A stretch of 46,644 nucleotides of DNA from Promethearchaeati archaeon (GTDB taxonomy: Archaea > Asgardarchaeota > Heimdallarchaeia > JABLTI01): assembly GCA_013166835.1 (NCBI GenBank), contig JABLTI010000018.1, positions 1-46,644 on the forward strand, given 5' to 3'. Both the position numbers and the translations under genes were made by a program. The notes under the pieces were generated by a model. It was not told the origin of the DNA and did no database searches. It worked only from the letters and a program-made list of their open reading frames with translations. The first letter of the stretch is position 1. The number at the start of each line of letters is the position of its first letter. Positions 42,386-46,644 of this stretch are shown here, one piece after another.

Positions 42386-43525
42386 ATGATAAAATTCGTA
42401 GACCCTCAAGTAGGGAAAGAAGAAAAAGAAGCTCTAAATGCTGTAATAGATTCAAAATATCTTGCAGAAGGACCAGTTGCTAGAGATTTTGAGAAAAGAT
42501 TTTGTGAATTTGTAGGATCCAAATATGCTATTGTAACATCAAATGGAACTACTGCATTACATTTGGCATTAGAAGCATCAGGGATTAAACCCGGTGATGA
42601 AGTAATAACTACACCTTTCACCTTTATTGCATCAAGTAATAGTATCTTGTTTAATGGTGCAATTCCTATTTTTGCAGACATTGATCCAGAAACATACAAT
42701 ATAGATCCTGAAAAAGTGGAAGAAAAAATCACTAAAAAGACAAAAGCAATTTTACCTGTTCATATTTTTGGTAATCCGTGCGACATGAAAGCTCTTACAG
42801 ATGTTGCAACAGATCACGATCTCCTTATCTTAGAAGATGCTTGCCAATCACATGGTTCATACTTTGATGGAAAGCACACAGGAACAATTGGTGAGGTTGG
42901 GTGCTTCTCATTCTATGCTTCTAAAAACCTTCCATTTGGTGAGGGTGGCGCGATAGTTACAGATAATGAAGAATTAAAAGATGAAATCTTGTGTCTCAGA
43001 AATCATGGTAGAACACCAAAAGGTGGTTATTTCCATACAAAAATTGGTTATAATTATAGGACTTCAAATATTCATGCAGCGATTGGTGTTGAACAAATGA
43101 AAAAATTACCTGCAATGCTTGAAGCAAGGAAAAGAAATGCCAATATTCTTCTTAAAGAATTATCTGATTTAGATGGCTTCGCAATGCAAAAAATCTATGA
43201 TAAAGCACAACATGGTTGGTATATTGCTGCTGGAAGAACTGATAAAAAAGATTTACCTGTAACAAAAGTCATTGAAGAATTAAAAGCTAATAATATTGGT
43301 TCACGACAGATTTACAATGTTCCTTCATATAAACAACCAGCGTATACGGACATTAACAATTATTATTATTGGTCAGAATTCATTAAATTCCCAGATTATA
43401 GTAAAGTTAGTTGTCCAGTTGCTGAGAGAATTGGGAAGGATCACTTCCAAATACCTATCAATCCTGGTGTTAGCGAAGAAGATATGCAACATATTGTTGC
43501 TACTTTAAGGAAAATATTCTCTTAG
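42386..43525 (+). CDS. DegT/DnrJ/EryC1 family sugar aminotransferase
   Basis: PLP enzyme of the type that aminates nucleotide-linked ketosugars for surface glycans. Family features: SNGTTALHLAL for the phosphate-binding loop, PFTFIASSN, LEDACQSHGS with the PLP Asp, and FSFYASKNLPFGEGGA with the Schiff-base lysine at about residue 180. NYRTSNIHAAIG is also typical. Length of 379 is normal. GAGGT is 11 bases before the ATG. No other glycan genes are near, so the substrate is unknown. Converges on iscU with 12 bases between stops. Confidence 0.92.
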   Translation: MIKFVDPQVGKEEKEALNAVIDSKYLAEGPVARDFEKRFCEFVGSKYAIVTSNGTTALHLALEASGIKPGDEVITTPFTFIASSNSILFNGAIPIFADIDPETYNIDPEKVEEKITKKTKAILPVHIFGNPCDMKALTDVATDHDLLILEDACQSHGSYFDGKHTGTIGEVGCFSFYASKNLPFGEGGAIVTDNEELKDEILCLRNHGRTPKGGYFHTKIGYNYRTSNIHAAIGVEQMKKLPAMLEARKRNANILLKELSDLDGFAMQKIYDKAQHGWYIAAGRTDKKDLPVTKVIEELKANNIGSRQIYNVPSYKQPAYTDINNYYYWSEFIKFPDYSKVSCPVAERIGKDHFQIPINPGVSEEDMQHIVATLRKIFS

Positions 43526-43537
43526 AAGAGTATTTTT

Positions 43538-43912
43538 CTATTCCTTTTTATTTTCCCTGTAATTTTCAATTGCTTTATGTAAAGCATCTACAGCTAAATT
43601 ACTACAATGCATTTTATGTGGTGGCAAACCATCTAGTTCTTGTGCTACATCATTTCTTGTCATTTTCATAGCATCGTCTAAGGACTTCCCCAAGGCCATA
43701 ACGGTTGTTACACTACTTGTAGCAATTGCTGAGGCACATCCAAAAGTTCTGAACTTAATATCATCAATTTTATCATCTTTCACTTTGATGGTAATTTCCA
43801 TGGTATCCCCGCACTTTGGGTTGCCAACAATACCTTTTCCATCAGGATCCTCTATTACCCCTACATTCTTGGGTTTAGTGAAATGTTCCATTACTTTTTT
43901 GCTATATAACAT
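43538..43912 (-). CDS. iscU: Fe-S cluster scaffold IscU
   Basis: Scaffold on which IscS-derived sulfur and iron are assembled into clusters. The three ligand cysteines are Cys34 (NPKCGD), Cys59 (FGCASA) and Cys103 (MHCSNLA), and Asp36 completes the site. The usual LPPVK chaperone-binding motif reads LPPHK. Length of 124 is typical. It lies 61 bases downstream of iscS on the same strand, forming an iscSU pair. The co-chaperone DnaJ is encoded 14 kb away. Confidence 0.95.
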   Translation of the reverse strand: MLYSKKVMEHFTKPKNVGVIEDPDGKGIVGNPKCGDTMEITIKVKDDKIDDIKFRTFGCASAIATSSVTTVMALGKSLDDAMKMTRNDVAQELDGLPPHKMHCSNLAVDALHKAIENYRENKKE

Positions 43913-43973
43913 TATTTCTTACCTACTCACATACAGTTCTTAATTGTGTTTTAAATATTTATTCTATATTTAA

Positions 43974-45203
43974 CTAAGTTTCACAATGATCGTCATCATG
44001 TTCATCTTTCAAACTCATAACATATTCTTCTGTTTCTTTTCTGAAGGCAGACATCTCTCTAAGTTCTTTAATTACCCGTGGAACTTCTTTTATGACATAA
44101 TCTACTTCTTTATCTGTATTCCATCTACCTAAAGTTAATCGTAGTGAACCATGTGCTACTTCATGTCTTAAACCAATAGCTAGTAAAACATGTGATGCTT
44201 CAAGTTTTTTGGTAGAACAAGCAGAACCAGTTGAGCCATAAATACCTATCGCATCTAGTCTTAAGATTAATGCTTCTCCTTCAACATATTTGAAGGATAT
44301 ATTTGCATTATGAGGTAATCGTATAGTTCTATGACCATTTAGTATTGTATCCTCGACTTTAAGCATGTTATCGATTATACGATCTCTCATTTTAGTGAGT
44401 TTTTCTTTCTCCTTCAACAGCTCTTTTTGTGCAATTTCAGCCGCTTTTCCTAGACCAACTATTCCAGATACGTTCTCAGTACCTGATCGATAACCCTTTT
44501 CATGTCCACCGCCATGCATCAAAGGCTCGAATCTTATGCCTTGCCTCTTATAGAGAGCTCCTACACCTTTTGGACCATATAATTTATGAGAGCTCAAAGA
44601 TAGTAAATCGATATTTAATTTTTTAACATCAACAGGAATCTTACCTACGGTTTGAACAGCATCAGTATGGAATAATGCATCTGCATCATGAGCAATTTCT
44701 CCAATTTCCTTTACGGGTTCTATAGTACCAATTTCATTGTTCGCATGCATAATAGAAACAAGAGCTGTTTCACTAGAGATCTCTTTCTTAAGATCCTCTA
44801 AGCTAATTAAACCAAAATTATCAACAGGAAGATAGGTTACTCTAATACCTTGGGTTTCTAAAAATTCTGCCGTTCTTAAAATTGCAGGATGTTCGATAAC
44901 TGAAGTTATCATATGTTTTTTCTTATTTTTCTTTGCTAGCATAATTCCTTTTAATGCTGTATTATCACCTTCTGTTCCCCCAGAATTGAAAATAATTTCC
45001 CTATCGTGTTCAGCTCCGATGAGTTTCGCTACTCTTTCTCTTGCTTCTTGGACTGCCATTGCAGCATTTCGTCCATATTCATACATTTGAGAAGCATTAC
45101 CAAATTCATCTGAGAAAAACTTCATCATTTCTTTTCTTACTTCTGGATCTACTGCTGTTGTAGCTCCATGATCCATGTATACTCGCATTACTTCCTGTGA
45201 CAA
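43974..45203 (-). CDS. iscS: Cysteine desulfurase IscS/NifS
   Basis: PLP enzyme that supplies sulfur from cysteine to IscU. Group I features: DHGATTAVDPEV at residues 11-22, the EHPAIL histidine (His105), SSHKLYGPKG with the PLP lysine (Lys207), and the long catalytic loop STGSACSTKKLEASHVL with Cys329. Length of 409 is typical. The TTG start has AGGTAA 7 bases upstream; the ATG at 45188 is an alternative. Cotranscribed with iscU. It belongs to a different group from the SufS-like enzyme at 2.4 kb. Confidence 0.95.
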   Translation of the reverse strand: MSQEVMRVYMDHGATTAVDPEVRKEMMKFFSDEFGNASQMYEYGRNAAMAVQEARERVAKLIGAEHDREIIFNSGGTEGDNTALKGIMLAKKNKKKHMITSVIEHPAILRTAEFLETQGIRVTYLPVDNFGLISLEDLKKEISSETALVSIMHANNEIGTIEPVKEIGEIAHDADALFHTDAVQTVGKIPVDVKKLNIDLLSLSSHKLYGPKGVGALYKRQGIRFEPLMHGGGHEKGYRSGTENVSGIVGLGKAAEIAQKELLKEKEKLTKMRDRIIDNMLKVEDTILNGHRTIRLPHNANISFKYVEGEALILRLDAIGIYGSTGSACSTKKLEASHVLLAIGLRHEVAHGSLRLTLGRWNTDKEVDYVIKEVPRVIKELREMSAFRKETEEYVMSLKDEHDDDHCET

Positions 45204-45418
45204 CTAAATTACCTTCTTGAGTTTGTTAAGCTTACATCCTTTTTGAATAACAAAAAGGTGCTCATTAAATTTCTTAAGTTTTTGAGTCCCTAATCTTATC
45301 AAATAAAGGTAAAGATTGAATCCCACATCATGAAATAAACCTACTTTTAAAAAAATTTTTCATGTCTAGGGAAATCTTTAACATATTCTAATTCTAATTT
45401 GATTAAGGAGAGAATTGC

Positions 45419-46644
45419 ATGCCCAAAAAGAAGTCTCCCGATAAAAGCGATTTTACGAAATTTTCAGGTTTCTATAAACTCACAAGCATTGAACGTCTTA
45501 AGAAAATTCAAGATTTTATTCCAGAGCTAACTGATGATGACATTCAATTATTACTAACAACAGGACCTATTGAGCTGGAAACAGTAAACAGAATGATTGA
45601 GAATGCAGTTGGAACGATTCCAATTCCCTTTGGATTAGCTGTTAATTTTCTCATAAACGATAAAATCTATGTTGTTCCGATGGCAGTCGAAGAACCATCT
45701 GTTATTGCTGCTGTGTGTAATTCTGCGAAACTAACACTCTCAACTGGTGGATTTAGAACATCAACAACAGAACAAATTATGATTGGACAAATACAAATTC
45801 TGGATTTAAGAAATCCTGAAGAAGCAGTTCAAGTTCTTCTGAAAAACAAAGAGCAGATTATGAAAATTGCTAACACTTGTAGCAAAACTTTGATAGAACT
45901 AGGTGGAGGAGCAAGAGATGTTCGAGCAAAAATCATTGATACGCGTGTTGGTAAAATGGTTATCTGTGAAATCCTCGTAGATTGTTTAGATGCTATGGGA
46001 GCTAATGCTGTTAATTCAATGGCTGAAACACTAGCCCCATTTATTGAGGATATTACGGGGGGAAGAGTGCTGCTAAGAATTCTCTCAAATCTTGCTGATT
46101 TACGGCTAGCAAAAGCTTCATGTATTGTTCCAAAGGAAAAATTGGGCGGAGAAGACATTGTGGATAATATTGTTGCTGCTTCAGCTTTTGCAGAAACGGA
46201 TCCATATCGTGCTGCCACTCACAATAAAGGTGTAATGAATGGTATTTCTGCTGTTATGCTGGCAACAGCAAATGATACTCGAGCAATTGAAGCTGGAGCT
46301 CATGCGTATGCTACTCAAGAAGGGCATTATGGTTCAATAACTAATTGGATAAAAAATACAAAAGGTGATCTTGAAGGAACAATCGAAGTTCCAATGGCTG
46401 TAGGGATTATCGGTGGTGCTACAAAAACAAATCCTATAGCACGCATAGCTCTAAAAATACTCAGAGTTGAATCGGCATCAGAATTAGCGCAAGTAGCAGT
46501 AGCTGTTGGTCTTGCACAAAATTTAGGCGCATTAAGAGCTTTAGTAACAACCGGTATTCTAAAAGGTCATATGAAATTACATTCTAAGAATTTAGCAATT
46601 GCTGCTGGAGCTACAGGTGAACATATTGATAAGGTAGCTGAAAT
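45419..46644 (+). CDS. mvaA: HMG-CoA reductase, class II (partial, cut by right edge)
   Basis: Converts HMG-CoA to mevalonate, the step that commits carbon to archaeal isoprenoid lipids. 408 codons are visible before the window ends, with no stop. Hallmarks are FSGFYKLTSIERLKKI at the N-terminus, VPMAVEEPSVIAA with the catalytic Glu (about 92), DAMGANAVN, NKGVMNGISAVMLATANDTRA with the catalytic Lys, VGIIGGAT, and MKLHSKNLAIAAGA with the catalytic His. The EEPSV and N-terminal pattern is class II (bacterial mvaA type) rather than the class I common in archaea. ATG with AAGGAGAG 8 bases upstream. Confidence 0.93.
   Translation, partial: MPKKKSPDKSDFTKFSGFYKLTSIERLKKIQDFIPELTDDDIQLLLTTGPIELETVNRMIENAVGTIPIPFGLAVNFLINDKIYVVPMAVEEPSVIAAVCNSAKLTLSTGGFRTSTTEQIMIGQIQILDLRNPEEAVQVLLKNKEQIMKIANTCSKTLIELGGGARDVRAKIIDTRVGKMVICEILVDCLDAMGANAVNSMAETLAPFIEDITGGRVLLRILSNLADLRLAKASCIVPKEKLGGEDIVDNIVAASAFAETDPYRAATHNKGVMNGISAVMLATANDTRAIEAGAHAYATQEGHYGSITNWIKNTKGDLEGTIEVPMAVGIIGGATKTNPIARIALKILRVESASELAQVAVAVGLAQNLGALRALVTTGILKGHMKLHSKNLAIAAGATGEHIDKVAE

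Noticed and set aside
45829..46218. Open frame of 129 codons on the minus strand
   Set aside because: It lies inside the HMG-CoA reductase gene, whose motifs are unmistakable on the plus strand; the minus-strand translation has no recognisable features.

Overview
The window looks like chromosome of an AT-rich archaeon, probably an Asgard (Promethearchaeota) archaeon. The archaeal call rests on an archaeal-type DnaG with a central Toprim domain, an Hjc Holliday-junction resolvase, an archaeal-type S-adenosylmethionine synthetase, an ADP-dependent sugar kinase, a LonB-like AAA+ core, frequent TTG starts behind Shine-Dalgarno sequences, and TATA/BRE-like promoters. The Asgard assignment is an inference. 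It comes from a Rab/Ras-type GTPase with a coiled-coil tail next to a coiled-coil protein, a second MglA/COG2229-type GTPase, a possible longin-like small protein, and bacterial/eukaryote-like extras (IscS-IscU, DnaJ, class II HMG-CoA reductase). No rRNA, tRNA, CRISPR array, insertion sequence or prophage was seen.

Layout. 1-7 kb: a helical-repeat protein cut by the left edge, a small zinc protein, a SufS-like cysteine desulfurase, a protease-less LonB-like ATPase and dnaG. 7-14 kb: a 765-base non-coding gap, a DUF2207 membrane protein, an RDD membrane protein, a UMF1/Atg22-like MFS transporter, an AhpD-like protein, a membrane winged-helix zinc-ribbon protein and a GNAT acetyltransferase. 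14-20.8 kb: a HEAT-repeat protein, hjc, a gap with a strongly folded candidate RNA, an unrecognised 239-residue protein, a polytopic membrane protein, an ADP-dependent kinase and an NmrA-like NAD(P)-binding protein. 20.8-29.2 kb: a class C beta-lactamase-like hydrolase, a COG2229 GTPase, a metallo-beta-lactamase-fold protein without its metal ligands, an unknown protein with a C-terminal beta-sandwich, S-adenosylmethionine synthetase, a zinc-ribbon membrane protein and DnaJ. 29.4-38.4 kb: a LeuCD-type dehydratase pair, small unknowns, a second HEAT-like protein, an M48 metalloprotease, a Cys-rich small protein, a longin-like candidate and the TldD-TldE pair. 38.6-42.2 kb: a leftward cluster of Rab-like GTPase, coiled-coil protein, TatD nuclease and tandem GNAT. 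42.3-46.6 kb: a DegT-type aminotransferase, iscU-iscS and an HMG-CoA reductase that runs off the right edge.

Genes are densely packed. Several convergent pairs are separated by one near-perfect inverted repeat flanked by T/A tracts, which look like shared bidirectional terminators. About one third of the genes appear to start at TTG. The genes are mostly housekeeping (replication/repair, Fe-S assembly, isoprenoid and SAM synthesis, proteolysis) mixed with uncharacterised proteins. The items most worth following up are the folded RNA at 15.94-16.09 kb, the protease-less LonB-like ATPase with a zinc-ribbon insert, the ligand-less metallo-beta-lactamase protein and the GTPase/coiled-coil pair.
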